A stretch of 64,000 nucleotides of DNA. It comes from Ralstonia pickettii DTP0602. Its GTDB lineage: Bacteria; Pseudomonadota; Gammaproteobacteria; Burkholderiales; Burkholderiaceae. The notes beneath the pieces were generated by a model, which saw only the letters and a list, made by a program, of their open reading frames with translations, ran no database searches and was not told where the DNA came from. The translations under genes were made by a program, and so were the position numbers. This document shows, piece after piece, positions 35,895 to 45,508 of this stretch. How positions within the stretch are numbered: position 1 is the stretch's first letter; every line of letters begins with the position of its first letter. The stretch is taken from contig CP006667.1 of assembly GCA_000471925.1 (NCBI GenBank), positions 1,984,001 to 2,048,000 of the forward strand. The letters run 5' to 3'.

Positions 35895-36342
35895 CGTCGT
35901 CTCCCTAGTTGATCACGCCAAGGCGTGCGCCCGCTATTTGCTGGATTGGTTCCAAAGGCGCGGCAAATACGGTAAGCCCACGGCGGTGACATTGGAATTC
36001 ACCATTCACAAACGAGGCCTTCGACTTGACGAAACGCATGATCCCGGCAGCAACGAGCCTGCCGACCCCTTTTCCGTTCCGAGATGTGCGTGGGCGAAAC
36101 GCTGGAGCATTGCCCCGTGATGCTCGGCTTCAGTGCCTTGGGGATGGCCAAATGCGGGGTGAATGTTGTGGCACGGCGAGACGAAACGCTGCTTCGAGAG
36201 GCTAGAGTTGCTGCGACGGGACACAGGTTGGGTTGGCGCTCGCAATCCACTAGGGCCGCGTGATCCATTATCTGCGCTGTTGCTCTCGCTATCTCGCGAA
36301 CTATCAGCAGCGGGGGGCTCAGGGCTGTCCATTTCAAGCACG
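35895..36342. other. no intact gene; decayed sequence
   Basis: About 450 bp before the transposase remnant. A plus frame around 36085-36170 (METLEHC-like, GFSALGMAKCGVNVVARRDE) looks protein-derived but I cannot name it. No start with a ribosome site is present. Confidence 0.4.
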
Positions 36343-36513
36343 GGAGCAGAGTCGGTGGTCGACTATGTCATTGGCCAACGCATGAAAAGGAACGGGCGCA
36401 TGCGATGGGCGATTACTGGAGCCAAAGGACTACTGCAGGTTTGATGTGCTGTTCTCAACGGCGAGGCAATATGCAATTTCAGGTGGTGGTATCCCTCGGC
36501 CGGAAGATCGTGC
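36343..36513 (+). pseudogene. transposase remnant, probably ISKra4 type, with nonsense codon
   Basis: Reads ESVVDYVIGQRMKRNGRMRW, AITGAKGLLQV, then TGA at 36442-36444, then CAVLNGEAICNF. The TGA sits where family members have Arg (CGA to TGA is a single transition). This is the C-terminal end of an ISKra4-like transposase. No ends of the element are visible. Confidence 0.65.
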
Positions 36514-36667
36514 CATATGCGATTGTGGACTGTACGGTATAAACAGCGCTCCGCGTTTGGCCACTTTCAAGCTCGGGGTCTACGAAAACTGCGACTGATT
36601 GCTCCGCCTTGGCTATCTGCTGCGCGCTGGAGTATCGTGTTTGTCCGATGCACAGGAGGCGCGCGAG

Positions 36668-36790
36668 ATGCGAGGCTGGCAAAGCACCTATTTGGGCGCG
36701 CGCGAGGTGCCGCGTGAACTCAGCTGTTTCGAATTGCAGACGTTCTTCAAGCGCTTCACCTCACGTGTACCGCCACGTCAACGTGACTGA
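36668..36790 (+). pseudogene. N-terminal fragment of a Tn3-family-like transposase (DUF4158 region)
   Basis: 40 codons: MRGWQSTYLGAREVPRELSC, FELQTFFKRFTSRVPPRQRD-stop. The YLG-RE-PREL-FEL-TFF pattern is the start of large Tn3-type transposases. The remaining roughly 900 residues are absent. Confidence 0.6.
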
Positions 36791-36819
36791 ACCAGTCAGG
36801 CTGGTCGGCGGCCCAAGCA

Positions 36820-37401
36820 TCAATCGGCCTTCACACCTTCCACTTGGATGGCCAGCTTCACTTCCTGCTTGAAACCATACTGCTCACCGTAGTTCACGCC
36901 AAAGTCGGCGCGACTGAAGGTGCCGGTCGCATCGGCGCCGCAGGCTTCACGCTTGAGCATCGGGTGCTGAATGCATTTGAAGTCATGGATGGCCAGCTTG
37001 ACGGGCTTGGACACGCCGTGGAGCGTGAGGATGCCGTCGACTTCGGTCGGCACGTCACCCTTGAACTTCGAGAACTTGCCCTTGTAGCTGGCTTCCGGGA
37101 ACTTGGCGACATCGAGCATTTCGGCGCTCTTGACATGCTCGTTCAGCTTTGCATTGCCGAAGTCGATCGATGCCGGGTCGATTTTGACGTCGATCGAGCC
37201 CGCCCTCGCTGCGCGATCCAGGATCACAACGCCGCTGGTCTTGTCAAACTTGCCACGCCAGATTGAAAGACCGCCCATGTGATCCGCTTCAAAGCTCGGA
37301 TACGTATGGGTCGGGTCGAGATTGTAGGTCACAGTGTTAGCTGATGCCACGCCAACAGCGGAAAAGGCCGCGATCGCGGCAAAGACGGTACGCAAGTTCA
37401 T
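36820..37401 (-). CDS. YceI-family periplasmic lipid-binding protein
   Basis: 193 residues from ATG 37401: signal peptide [20 protein letters not shown], then the lipocalin-like YceI barrel ([59 protein letters not shown]) and the terminal strand [16 protein letters not shown]. Members bind isoprenoid chains or amphiphiles in the periplasm and are often stress- or acid-induced. Two extra Cys (in KCIQHP and REACGAD) could form a disulfide. It stands alone, transcribed away from the rubredoxin gene. Confidence 0.93.
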   Translation of the reverse strand: MNLRTVFAAIAAFSAVGVASANTVTYNLDPTHTYPSFEADHMGGLSIWRGKFDKTSGVVILDRAARAGSIDVKIDPASIDFGNAKLNEHVKSAEMLDVAKFPEASYKGKFSKFKGDVPTEVDGILTLHGVSKPVKLAIHDFKCIQHPMLKREACGADATGTFSRADFGVNYGEQYGFKQEVKLAIQVEGVKAD

Positions 37402-37640
37402 GGGGAGCAAACAAACCTCAGTAAACGAATAAGAGAAGGCAGGATGTCTTTTTCTGACATTCTGACGCCAACGCTCGTCGGGCGTCTGGTGTATTGATTA
37501 TTGGGTGTGCAGCACCGTCGGCGGAAGCCTCTCGTTCACGAGTGTATTCAAAAAATTTGAATGCCCTCACGCGCCGGCAATGCGGAACTGTTGCTCACCG
37601 CCCCCCGTTATCAGCCCAAGCGTCCCCGCTGCTCTAACCC

Positions 37641-38057
37641 TCAAAACTCCACCATCGCAAAATCGTCTTTCCCCACATCGCACTCCGGGCAGCGCCAATC
37701 AGCAGGAATGTCTTCCCAGCGCGTGCCCGGCGCGATGCCGTCTTCAGGCCAGCCGTCGGCTTCGTCATAGACCCAGCCGCAGATGATGCAGACCCATTGC
37801 TTGAACTCGTTGCTGGAGGCCTCCACTGCAGCGGGGGTGGCAGTAACGGACTTGGTCACGGTGCCTTCCGGCTCTTCCAGACTAAACACCAGCGGCGACG
37901 ACTGCGTCTGCTCCCTGTTTCCCATTCGTGCCTGCAGTTGCGTGAGCAGGGCTTGTGCTTCATCGGTGGTCAGGTCGATCCAATAAGGATCGCCGGCGCC
38001 GTCGTTCAAGCGTTTCGGGGAAAACTGGATTTCTACTGCGGTGCCTTTTTTATACAT
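37641..38057 (-). CDS. rubredoxin with a long N-terminal extension
   Basis: 138 residues. The C-terminal 50 form a standard rubredoxin: [20 protein letters not shown] with Cys-X2-Cys-Gly, then [18 protein letters not shown] with Cys-Pro-X-Cys; the four Cys bind one iron. The N-terminal 85 or so residues ([40 protein letters not shown]) are a separate small module of unknown role. It transfers electrons in the cytoplasm, for example to an alkane hydroxylase or an oxygen-detoxifying partner, none of which is adjacent. ATG 38057 chosen; the open frame extends 26 codons further without family support. Confidence 0.85.
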   Translation of the reverse strand: MYKKGTAVEIQFSPKRLNDGAGDPYWIDLTTDEAQALLTQLQARMGNREQTQSSPLVFSLEEPEGTVTKSVTATPAAVEASSNEFKQWVCIICGWVYDEADGWPEDGIAPGTRWEDIPADWRCPECDVGKDDFAMVEF

Positions 38058-38260
38058 GCGACAGGGACGATGGAATCTGGTGTCTGCCGGCGGCTGCGGT
38101 GGGCCGCGCCGGCACAGTGGGCGAAGCGGAAGCACCGCGCGGCGGCTCAGCCGTGCATCTCAGTACGACGGAGGCGAGCAGGCCAAGCACGGCGACCAGA
38201 CCCAAAGTCGAGGGGCGAGAGGTTGGTGTGGGGTTAGCCTGAGGCGGTGGGTTGCGTCGA

Positions 38261-38962
38261 TCAGGCCAGCGCGAGCGGGCCGGCCAGCCATAGCGCGAAG
38301 TCGCTGACGACTTGCTGGTTCAGCGTGTGTCCGATCGGATAGCGGCGGTTCTGGTTTGGCACGCCCAGCGCAGTCAGCCACTCTTTGGCGCGCTCGGCCC
38401 AGGCCACTGGCAGCTTGTCGTCGAACTCGCCGTGGGCGATCAGCGCCGACAGCTTGGACAGTGCCTCGCGCGGCCCGAGATGCGGTTCGATCTCGGGCAG
38501 GATACGGCCGCTCAGCACTGCGAAGCCCGCTACCTCTTGCGGCGTGGTTAGCGACACGCTGGCGCTGAGGATGCCGCCCTGGCTGAAACCGGCGATCACC
38601 GTGGGCACGCGCTGCGCTGCAGTGTTGGCATCCTGCGCATGGAAGCTGCGCACCAGCGTGATCAGTTGCTGCCGGCTGCGCTCGGCCTGCGCCGCGTTGA
38701 TGGCCGGCGCGCCGCCCTGGAAGCTGACTTCGAAGAAGCCATGCTGGCGCGGGCCGAAGGTCAGCGGGCCTTGCACCAGCGCTACCTGCACGCGCGGGTC
38801 GATGTAGCTCGCCACGGGAGCGAGGTCGGTCTCGTTGCTACCGACGCCGTGCAGCAGCAGTAGACGCCCATCTGGGACGCCATCCGTGTCGCGCAGGCGA
38901 TAGCGCAGGCCGGAGGCAGCATCCTGCTGCAGCGGGCCGATGTCTTGTGGGGTGGTGTTCAT
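38261..38962 (-). CDS. alpha/beta-hydrolase, phospholipase/carboxylesterase type
   Basis: 233 residues. The nucleophile elbow is IAGFSQGGILS (Ser), LLLLHGVGSNETDL is the oxyanion strand, the Asp lies in GEFDDKLPV and the His in YPIGHTLNQQV, all in the order and spacing of the AB_hydrolase_2 family. A cytoplasmic esterase for short acyl or phospholipid-like esters. It begins 40 bp after the extradiol dioxygenase stop on the same strand; the two are a likely pair. ATG 38962 is preferred over an upstream frame that overlaps the dioxygenase. Confidence 0.9.
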   Translation of the reverse strand: MNTTPQDIGPLQQDAASGLRYRLRDTDGVPDGRLLLLHGVGSNETDLAPVASYIDPRVQVALVQGPLTFGPRQHGFFEVSFQGGAPAINAAQAERSRQQLITLVRSFHAQDANTAAQRVPTVIAGFSQGGILSASVSLTTPQEVAGFAVLSGRILPEIEPHLGPREALSKLSALIAHGEFDDKLPVAWAERAKEWLTALGVPNQNRRYPIGHTLNQQVVSDFALWLAGPLALA

Positions 38963-39002
38963 CTCAAATCCTGTGTTCAAGGCTTGGGGACGGAGTTTTT
39001 GC

Positions 39003-39833
39003 TCAGGCCGCCGCGCTCGCGCCGATCGCATACGACTCCATCGACAGTACGCCATAGGTGATGCCGCCGTCGATCACCTGCAGCGGCTCGCCCGCGCTGG
39101 CCGCGCCCACGGCCATCAGCAGCGGCAGGAAGTGCTCGTCGCTTGGGTGTGCGCGCAGGGCATGCGGCGCGAGGCTGCGGTAGTTGATCAGCGGCTGCAC
39201 GTTACCGTGCTGCGTGGCGGCCTGCACCGCGCCGCGCACCCAGCGGGTGAACTCGGCCACATAGGGCGCCTCGCCGCCGCCGTGGACGCGGAACTCGTTG
39301 AGGTTGTGCGTCATGCTGCCGGAGCCGACGATCAGCAGGCCCTCGTCGCGCAGCGGCGCGAGCGCGCGGCCCAGCGCCAGTGCGCCGGCAGGGTCCAGCG
39401 GATGCGGCAGTGGCACCTGGAACACCGGCACGTGCGCATCGGGTAGCAGGTGGTGCAGCGGCACCCAGGCGCCGTGGTCCAATCCGCGCTGCGGGTCCAG
39501 CCGCGTGGGGAAGCCGGATTCCGTCAGCAGTTCGGCCGTGCGCGCGGCCAGGGCCGGATGGCCGGCCACCGGGTATTGCAGCTCATACAGCGCGCGCGGG
39601 AAGCCGCCGAAATCGTGGATGGTATCGGGCTGCGCGTTGGTGCTCACGCGTACTTCATGCGGCGTCATCCAGTGCGGCGACACCACCAGCACTGCTTTCG
39701 CGGGCGGCAGCGTGCGACCCAATTCAGTGAGCTGCGGGCCGGCCATGCCGGGCTCGATGGCGAAGGTGGGCGCGCCGTGCGAGATGAACAGCACGGGTAG
39801 GGTGGTGCGAGTGGCGGTGGCGGTAGCGGACAA
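39003..39833 (-). CDS. LigB/YgiD-type extradiol ring-cleavage dioxygenase (DODA family)
   Basis: 276 residues. Metal-binding His residues are visible in FISHGAPTFAIE and VVSPHWMTPHE, with the late GSGSMTHNLNEF and the DEHFLPLLMAVGAA segment, as in DOPA 4,5-dioxygenases. It cleaves catechol-like diols with Fe(II) or Zn(II). It is divergent from a LysR gene 87 bp away and upstream of an esterase, an arrangement common for this gene in Burkholderiales. The physiological diol is unknown; many such enzymes are housekeeping. Confidence 0.92.
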   Translation of the reverse strand: MSATATATRTTLPVLFISHGAPTFAIEPGMAGPQLTELGRTLPPAKAVLVVSPHWMTPHEVRVSTNAQPDTIHDFGGFPRALYELQYPVAGHPALAARTAELLTESGFPTRLDPQRGLDHGAWVPLHHLLPDAHVPVFQVPLPHPLDPAGALALGRALAPLRDEGLLIVGSGSMTHNLNEFRVHGGGEAPYVAEFTRWVRGAVQAATQHGNVQPLINYRSLAPHALRAHPSDEHFLPLLMAVGAASAGEPLQVIDGGITYGVLSMESYAIGASAAA

Positions 39834-39920
39834 ACGCAGTCTATTGGTTTCGCATTCGCTGATAAACTGCCTATCCTGTGATTAATCGTCCCGATAATCG
39901 AGACAATCAGCAAGAACGTG

Positions 39921-40835
39921 ATGGATAGAGCCCTGGAAATGACTGTCTTCACCGCCGTGGTCGATGCGGGCAGCTTCGTCGGCGCAGTGGAGGGGCTGCG
40001 CATGTCCAAGGCGGCGGTGTCGCGCCATGTGGATGCGCTGGAGCAGCGCCTGGGCGTACGGTTGCTCCAGCGCACCACGCGCCGGCTGTCGTTGACCGAG
40101 GAGGGACGCATCTTCTACCAGCGCGCCAAGGAAGTGCTGGGGGCGCTGGACGATGCCGAGTCCGAGGTCAGCTCGCGCACACTAGAGCCCAGCGGACTGG
40201 TGCGCATCAACGTGCCGCTGACCTTCGGCATCCTGCACCTCGCGCCGCTGTGGGCCGCGTTCATGGAGGCACATCCGCAAGTGGACCTCGACATCACGTT
40301 GAACGACCGCGTGGTCGATCTCGTTGACGAAGGCTATGACCTCGCCGTGCGCATCGGCGACATGCCCAGTTCCGCCCTGATCAGCCGCAAGCTGGTCAGC
40401 ACGCGCGTGCTGCTGTGCGCCACGCCGCGCTATCTGGAACGGCACGGCACGCCGCTGCATCCGCACGACCTCGCGCAGCACCGCGTGCTGGCCTACACCA
40501 ACTGGTCCGATCGCGACGAATGGCATTTCGACGGCCCGCACGGGAAGGTCAGCGTGCGCACGCGTGCGCGCGTGCACACCAACAACGGCGACACCTGCCG
40601 CGCCATCGCGCTCGGTCACGGCGGCGTCATGCTGCAGCCCAGCTTCATGCTGCACGAGGACTTGCGTAGCGGCGCGCTGGTAGAGCTGATGCCCGATTTT
40701 CGCGCCGCCGAGATCGGCGTGTACGCCGTCTATCCCACGCGCAAGCAGCTGGCGCTGAAGGTACGGCGCCTGGTGGATTATCTGGTGGAGGCTTTTAAGG
40801 ACGTGTCGTGGGAGCCGGCGGCCCCAACGCGCTGA
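39921..40835 (+). CDS. LysR-family transcriptional regulator
   Basis: 304 residues: MDRALEMTVFTAVVDAGSFV, helix-turn-helix GLRMSKAAVSRHVDALEQRL, effector domain of the DmlR-like subgroup (GLVRINVPLTFGILHLAPLW). ATG 39921 chosen; GTG 39918 and ATG 39936 are alternatives. It probably controls the divergent dioxygenase-esterase pair; the 87-bp gap holds the imperfect dyad TGATTAATCG...GATAATCGA near 39880-39903. Confidence 0.92.
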   Translation: MDRALEMTVFTAVVDAGSFVGAVEGLRMSKAAVSRHVDALEQRLGVRLLQRTTRRLSLTEEGRIFYQRAKEVLGALDDAESEVSSRTLEPSGLVRINVPLTFGILHLAPLWAAFMEAHPQVDLDITLNDRVVDLVDEGYDLAVRIGDMPSSALISRKLVSTRVLLCATPRYLERHGTPLHPHDLAQHRVLAYTNWSDRDEWHFDGPHGKVSVRTRARVHTNNGDTCRAIALGHGGVMLQPSFMLHEDLRSGALVELMPDFRAAEIGVYAVYPTRKQLALKVRRLVDYLVEAFKDVSWEPAAPTR

Positions 40836-40909
40836 GCAGCGCCACGGCCGCAGGTCGACACCACAACGGATACGAAGGATGCGGGGCCACACCGGCGCAG
40901 GCAAGCATG

Positions 40910-41005
40910 GGTTGCCGGCCAGTCCATCGTGATCACCGGCGTATCGCTGACCTGACCCGCCGCGATGCCAGCGGGCCAGCGCGCCACCAGCGGCACGCGG
41001 ATGCC
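40910..41005 (-). pseudogene. sulfatase fragment
   Basis: 32 codons: GIRVPLVARWPAGIAAGQVS then DTPVITMDWPAT. This is the conserved stretch after the metal-binding site of arylsulfatases. Nothing before or after belongs to the enzyme. The rest of 40836-41288 shows no gene that I can support. Confidence 0.7.
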
Positions 41006-41288
41006 GCAGGCGGGGACGAGCTGGCCGCGTCTTCGGGCTGCACGCGGCATCCTGAATTTACGCTGGCGCTGGCGGGAAACGAAGGGCACGGCCTCGGCGC
41101 GCACCAATGGCCCTGCTCAATCTCTTGTCCGCCCCGCCAGTCAACGTTGGCCTGTTGCGCAGGTTGGGAATGAGGCGAAAGCCGCACTTGCGAACGCCTG
41201 GCGCCTCCTTTGTTTTGGATTGCGATCCCTCTGGGCTGGCCATCAAAAATGTCCATGCTTCCAGGCAGCGGTCTCCCTATCCGGTCAG

Positions 41289-41355
41289 TTCGACCGGGCT
41301 AAACCGGTCTTTTAGAAAAGCTTGATTGTCCGTTGCGCCACAAGTCCATTAGATT
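41289..41355 (+). promoter_or_regulatory. promoter with shared operator (arm 1: MFS-ALDH)
   Basis: CTAAACCGGTCTTTT at 41299-41313, -35 TTGTCC at 41326-41331, 18-bp spacer, -10 TAGATT at 41350-41355. The operator lies at the same distance from the -35 as in the promoter at 45509. From TTCGAC at 41289 the two regions match at about 20 of 25 positions. Confidence 0.6.
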
Positions 41356-41479
41356 GGACCGAGCCGCCATTTCGGTGAATCAAACAGAAGAGAGACCATT
41401 CAGGAGACAACCGCCATGAATTGTGGACCCGTAGGTGACTTTGGCAGTGCAGGCGTTGCAGCGTCCAGGGAGGCGATCC

Positions 41480-42841
41480 ATGGCAGCCACTGACGCGCGC
41501 GCGGGGGTGAATCCCGACCAGGTAATCCAGAAGTGCGCGCGGCGCATTGTGCCACTCGCCCTCTTCGGTTTCTTCCTTTGCTATCTCGATCGCTCCAACG
41601 TCGGCATGGCATCGCTGACCATGAATGCCGACCTGGGTATCACGCCAGCAATGTATGGGTGGGGTGTCGGCTTGTTTTTCTGGGGCTATTGCCTGTTTGA
41701 GGTGCCTAGCAACATTGCGCTGGCCCGGTTCGGCGCCCGGGTATGGATCGCGCGCATCATGGTGATGTGGGGTGCCGCCTCGCTGGCGATGGCCTGGGTC
41801 TGGAGTCCTGAAAGTTATTATGTGCTGCGCTTTCTGCTCGGCGTGGCCGAAGCGGGGTTTGTCCCTGGCGTGATCTATTATTTCCGGCTGTGGTTCCCGG
41901 AGCGGTACAACAACCGAATGATCGGTTTGTTCCTGTTGGCCAACCCCCTGTCGGCATTGATCGGCAACCCTCTCTCCGGGCTCCTGTTGCAAATGGACGG
42001 CATATTGGGAATGAAGGGATGGCAGTGGCTCTTCATTATTGAAAGCGTGCCGACCATTCTGTTCGGCATCGTGATCTTCTTGCTGTTGCCGAACTCCCCG
42101 CGTGCAGTCAACTGGCTGGCGCCGGCGGAAAAGGAATGGCTCGAGAACACGCTGGAGCGGGAGCGTATCGCCCGTCAGGGCATCAAGAGTGAATCCGTCG
42201 CCGGTGTCCTGCTGAGTGCGCGGATCTGGGTGCTTAGCTCGATCTATCTGGGGATCGTCATCGGCATCTACGGCGTTGGGTTCTTCCTGCCGCAGATCGT
42301 GAAGGAGTTCGGCCTGTCCACGGCATCGGTCGGATTCGTCAGTGCGATTCCGTCATTGTTCGGCGCCATTGCCATGGTGTTGTGGTCGCGGCATTCGGAC
42401 AAGACCGGCGAACGGGCCGGACACACCGCCATTGGCTGCGCGCTGACGATGTTCGGACTGGCGCTGGCAGCCTATGCGCCGACACCGATGATCTCCATGA
42501 TCGGGCTCACGCTCACCTCGATGGGGACGCTGGCTGGGATGGTGACCTTCTGGTCGATGCCTAACGCGCTGATCTCTGGCGGGCAGGCCGCGGCGGCCTT
42601 TGGACTGATTAATACGATCGGGTCCTTCGGCGGGGTGGTCGGCCCGAACATCATGGGTTACCTGCGCGGCAGCACCGGCGACTTCCGAAGCGGACTTCTC
42701 GGGCTTGCAGCGTGCCAGATCGTCGGCATCGCGGTGGCGTTGTACTTCCGCACGGCCGTCAACGCCGCGAGGGCGTCGCAAGGTCGAACCAGCACATTCG
42801 CGACGCCGCAGCATGGCCTCGGCAGCAGGGCCGGCGAATGA
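41480..42841 (+). CDS. MFS transporter, anion:cation symporter (phthalate/galactonate) type
   Basis: 453 residues with twelve predicted helices. The family signature is clear: RRIVPLALFGFFLCYLDRSN with the Arg-Ser-Asn of helix 1, then GWGVGLFFWGYCLFEVPSNI, RFLLGVAEAGFVPGVIYYF, and WFPERYNNR in the loop after helix 4. It imports an organic acid with protons across the inner membrane. ATG 41480 follows GGGAGG; the frame upstream is not coding. The adjoining aldehyde dehydrogenase starts 50 bp later, so both are probably transcribed from the promoter at 41289. Confidence 0.93.
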   Translation: MAATDARAGVNPDQVIQKCARRIVPLALFGFFLCYLDRSNVGMASLTMNADLGITPAMYGWGVGLFFWGYCLFEVPSNIALARFGARVWIARIMVMWGAASLAMAWVWSPESYYVLRFLLGVAEAGFVPGVIYYFRLWFPERYNNRMIGLFLLANPLSALIGNPLSGLLLQMDGILGMKGWQWLFIIESVPTILFGIVIFLLLPNSPRAVNWLAPAEKEWLENTLERERIARQGIKSESVAGVLLSARIWVLSSIYLGIVIGIYGVGFFLPQIVKEFGLSTASVGFVSAIPSLFGAIAMVLWSRHSDKTGERAGHTAIGCALTMFGLALAAYAPTPMISMIGLTLTSMGTLAGMVTFWSMPNALISGGQAAAAFGLINTIGSFGGVVGPNIMGYLRGSTGDFRSGLLGLAACQIVGIAVALYFRTAVNAARASQGRTSTFATPQHGLGSRAGE

Positions 42842-42891
42842 ACGATTGCCATCCAAGCCAGCAAAGCTGGACCTACAAGAATGAGGATCAA

Positions 42892-44370
42892 ATGAAACGC
42901 TATCAGTTGTTCATCGACGGCCGTTATGTCGATCCGGTGAAGGGAGAGTGGTTCGATACGGTCAACCCATATACCGGCGAGGCCTGGGCGCGCATCCCTC
43001 GAGGCACGAAGGAGGACGTCGATATCGCGGTTGCGGCCGCGTCGCGGGCTTTAAAGGAAGGAGCGTGGGCGACGATGACACCCACGGCGCGGGGCAAACT
43101 GATGCGCCGTCTCGGCGACCTGGTCCTGGAGAACGCGCAGCGCCTGGCGGAGACCGAAGTACGGGACAATGGCAAGCTGATGAGTGAGATGCTGGGCCAG
43201 CTTCGGTCCCAGCCTGAGTGGTGGTGGTACTTCAGCGGCCTGGCCGACAAGATTGAGGGCTCGGTCGTACCCCTTGACAAGTCCGATGCCTTTGCCTTTA
43301 CCACGCACGAGCCGGTTGGCGTGGTGGCAGCCTTGACCGCCTGGAACTCGCCTTTGCTGTTTGTGGCGATGAAGTGCGCGCCTGCTTTGGCGGCCGGCTG
43401 CACAGTGGTCCTGAAGCCCTCCGAATTCGCTTCGGCGAGCACGCTGGAGTTCATGGAACTGACGCAGCAGGCAGGCTTCCCGGAAGGGGTGTTCAACGTC
43501 GTCACCGGCTTGGGTGCGGAAACCGGCGCCGCCTTGGCTGAGCACCCGGACGTCGCCAAGATCAGCTTTACCGGATCGGACGCCACGGGGGCCAAAGTCT
43601 ATGCCGCGGCTGCAAAGTCGATGAAGCGGGTATCACTAGAACTGGGCGGTAAGTCACCCAACATTGTGTTCGAGGACTGTGATGTCGCTCAGGCCATCGC
43701 CGGTGCGGTGTCCGGAATTTTTGCGGCGACGGGTCAGACTTGTGTCGCCGGTTCCCGATTGCTGGTGCAGAACAGCATCAAGGACCGCTTCGTCGACCAG
43801 CTTGTCAGCATGGTTGCATCGGCACGCGTCGGCGACCCCAGCGCGCCGGAGACGAATATTGGTCCTGTCGCAACGCCGGACCAGTATCAGAAGGTGTTGC
43901 GGTACATCGACATCGCCAGGTCAGAAGGCGCCCGCTGCGTATTTGGCGGGGAACCTGTCTGGGATCTCCCTGGTGGCCAGTTCGTGCAGCCCACCATTTT
44001 TGTCGATGTGACGAATGACATGCGCATCGCGCAGGAGGAGGTCTTCGGCCCTGTGCTGTCCGTCATCGGGTTCGATGACGAAGCCGACGCAGTGCGGATC
44101 GCCAATGACGTGATTTACGGGCTTGCAGCCGGAGTGTGGACTAAAGATATTTCCAGGGCACTGCGTATGTCCAAGGCGCTGAAGGCTGGCACAGTCTGGA
44201 TCAATACCTATCGGGGGATGAGTTTTAACTTGCCGTTCGGCGGGATGAAGCAATCCGGGCTAGGCCGTGAGAACGGTATCGAATCGGTTCGAGAGTTTCT
44301 GGAGACCAAGAGTGTCTGGGTCTCCACTGCTACAACTGCGCCGGTCAATCCGTTCATTCTGCGGCTTTGA
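42892..44370 (+). CDS. NAD(P)-dependent aldehyde dehydrogenase
   Basis: 492 residues. Catalytic Cys284 in GQTCVAGSRL and Glu250 in LELGGKSPN, 34 apart as expected for the family; TAWNSPLLFVAMKCAPALAA is the substrate/NAD tunnel and SFTGSDATG the nucleotide loop. It oxidises an aldehyde to the acid in the cytoplasm. ATG 42892 has a GAGGA site; longer reading upstream overlaps the MFS gene out of frame. With the GMC alcohol oxidoreductase at 47393 and CoA ligases nearby it would supply the acid to be activated. Confidence 0.93.
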   Translation: MKRYQLFIDGRYVDPVKGEWFDTVNPYTGEAWARIPRGTKEDVDIAVAAASRALKEGAWATMTPTARGKLMRRLGDLVLENAQRLAETEVRDNGKLMSEMLGQLRSQPEWWWYFSGLADKIEGSVVPLDKSDAFAFTTHEPVGVVAALTAWNSPLLFVAMKCAPALAAGCTVVLKPSEFASASTLEFMELTQQAGFPEGVFNVVTGLGAETGAALAEHPDVAKISFTGSDATGAKVYAAAAKSMKRVSLELGGKSPNIVFEDCDVAQAIAGAVSGIFAATGQTCVAGSRLLVQNSIKDRFVDQLVSMVASARVGDPSAPETNIGPVATPDQYQKVLRYIDIARSEGARCVFGGEPVWDLPGGQFVQPTIFVDVTNDMRIAQEEVFGPVLSVIGFDDEADAVRIANDVIYGLAAGVWTKDISRALRMSKALKAGTVWINTYRGMSFNLPFGGMKQSGLGRENGIESVREFLETKSVWVSTATTAPVNPFILRL

Positions 44371-44583
44371 GGTGGCGTCTGGCGCGCGCGGGGCGCTACC
44401 CCGGAAACCGGATTCCGGTCCGGCTTTTGCGGCATGCCGTCCTGCGTATTGCCAGCGGCTGAAGGGGGGACGGGGGCGGGGTCTATACTACATACTTGAG
44501 AGCCAGCGCCAAGGCTCCGTTACAGGCTGTGCCCAAACGCGATACGGGCACGGCAATCCCTTCTCACGCTTGCAGGTGCCTCA

Positions 44584-45483
44584 ATGTCCAACGTTCCGCG
44601 CTTCGACCTGGTCGACCTCAGACTCTTCGTGGCGGTCGCAGAGGGCAACAGTCTCACCCGAGGCGCTGAGCGGGCGTTTCTGTCGGTGGCTGCGGCCAGC
44701 CTACGCATCAAGGGCCTGGAGGAAGGGTTGGGCGCGCAGCTTCTCTATCGAAACAAGCGCGGCGTATCGCCCACGCGGGCTGGTGAAGTGTTCGCGGAGC
44801 ACGCGCGGCGCGTGCTTGCCGAGGTGGAGCAACTGCAGAGCAGCATCCAGCCATTCTCGCAGGGCGTGCGCGGCCATGTGCGCCTGTTCGCCAATGCCAC
44901 GGCCATATGCGAGTTCTTGCCGGCGGTGCTGGCGCGTTTCTTCGAGACCCATTCCGCCATCACGGTCGATCTTCAGGAGCGCCTGAGCGCAGAGATCGTC
45001 CGAGCCGTGCTCGAAGGCATTGCCGATATCGGCGTCATCTCCGCACGCGTGGCCGCGGACGGGCTCGAGACGCTACCCTACAAGAAGGACCGCATGGTCC
45101 TGGCCGTTCCGGAAGGCCACCCATTGGCGGAGGTGCAGTTCATTCACTTCGCCGACACGCTTGATCATGAATTCATCAGCCTGGATTCACACAGCGCGAC
45201 GTATTCCTATCTGCAGCAGGAGGTGCTGCAGCTTGGCCGCAGCATGCATCAGCGCATCCAAGTCGGCAGCTACGATGCGATGTGCCGCATGGTCGAGGCC
45301 GGCGTAGGCATTGGGGTGTTGCCCGAAATGGCGGCAAGCCGGCACGCCCGGTCCACGCGGATCAAGATCGTGCAGTTGCTCGACGACTGGGCCACCCGCG
45401 AGTTGCGCATCTGCGTGCGCAAGCAGAGCGAGTTGCCTGTATTCGCGCGGGAACTCATCGAATTTATCCTGCAGAACGACTGA
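44584..45483 (+). CDS. LysR-family regulator, candidate master regulator of the catabolic block
   Basis: 299 residues: FDLVDLRLFVAVAEGNSLTR, recognition region AFLSVAAASLRIKGLEEGLG (SAAAS where most LysR have QPA-S), long linker helix, effector domain VRLFANATAICEFLPAVLAR. It sits in the same direction between the MFS-ALDH pair and the ligase-GMC pair, whose promoters share an operator. The same operator is found in the divergent 59.5 kb promoters, where no other regulator gene is present in the window. I infer that this protein controls all four. Confidence 0.9.
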   Translation: MSNVPRFDLVDLRLFVAVAEGNSLTRGAERAFLSVAAASLRIKGLEEGLGAQLLYRNKRGVSPTRAGEVFAEHARRVLAEVEQLQSSIQPFSQGVRGHVRLFANATAICEFLPAVLARFFETHSAITVDLQERLSAEIVRAVLEGIADIGVISARVAADGLETLPYKKDRMVLAVPEGHPLAEVQFIHFADTLDHEFISLDSHSATYSYLQQEVLQLGRSMHQRIQVGSYDAMCRMVEAGVGIGVLPEMAASRHARSTRIKIVQLLDDWATRELRICVRKQSELPVFARELIEFILQND

Positions 45484-45508
45484 ACCAGTCGGGCCACACA
45501 AAGGTATT

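Noticed and set aside
36006..36341. 111-codon minus-strand ORF rich in Ser and Pro
   Set aside because: No start signal or recognisable family; composition is typical of a shadow frame.
44407..44419. ACCGG-ATT-CCGGT dyad after the aldehyde dehydrogenase as terminator
   Set aside because: Only a 5-bp stem and a weak T stretch; too common in this GC-rich DNA to call.
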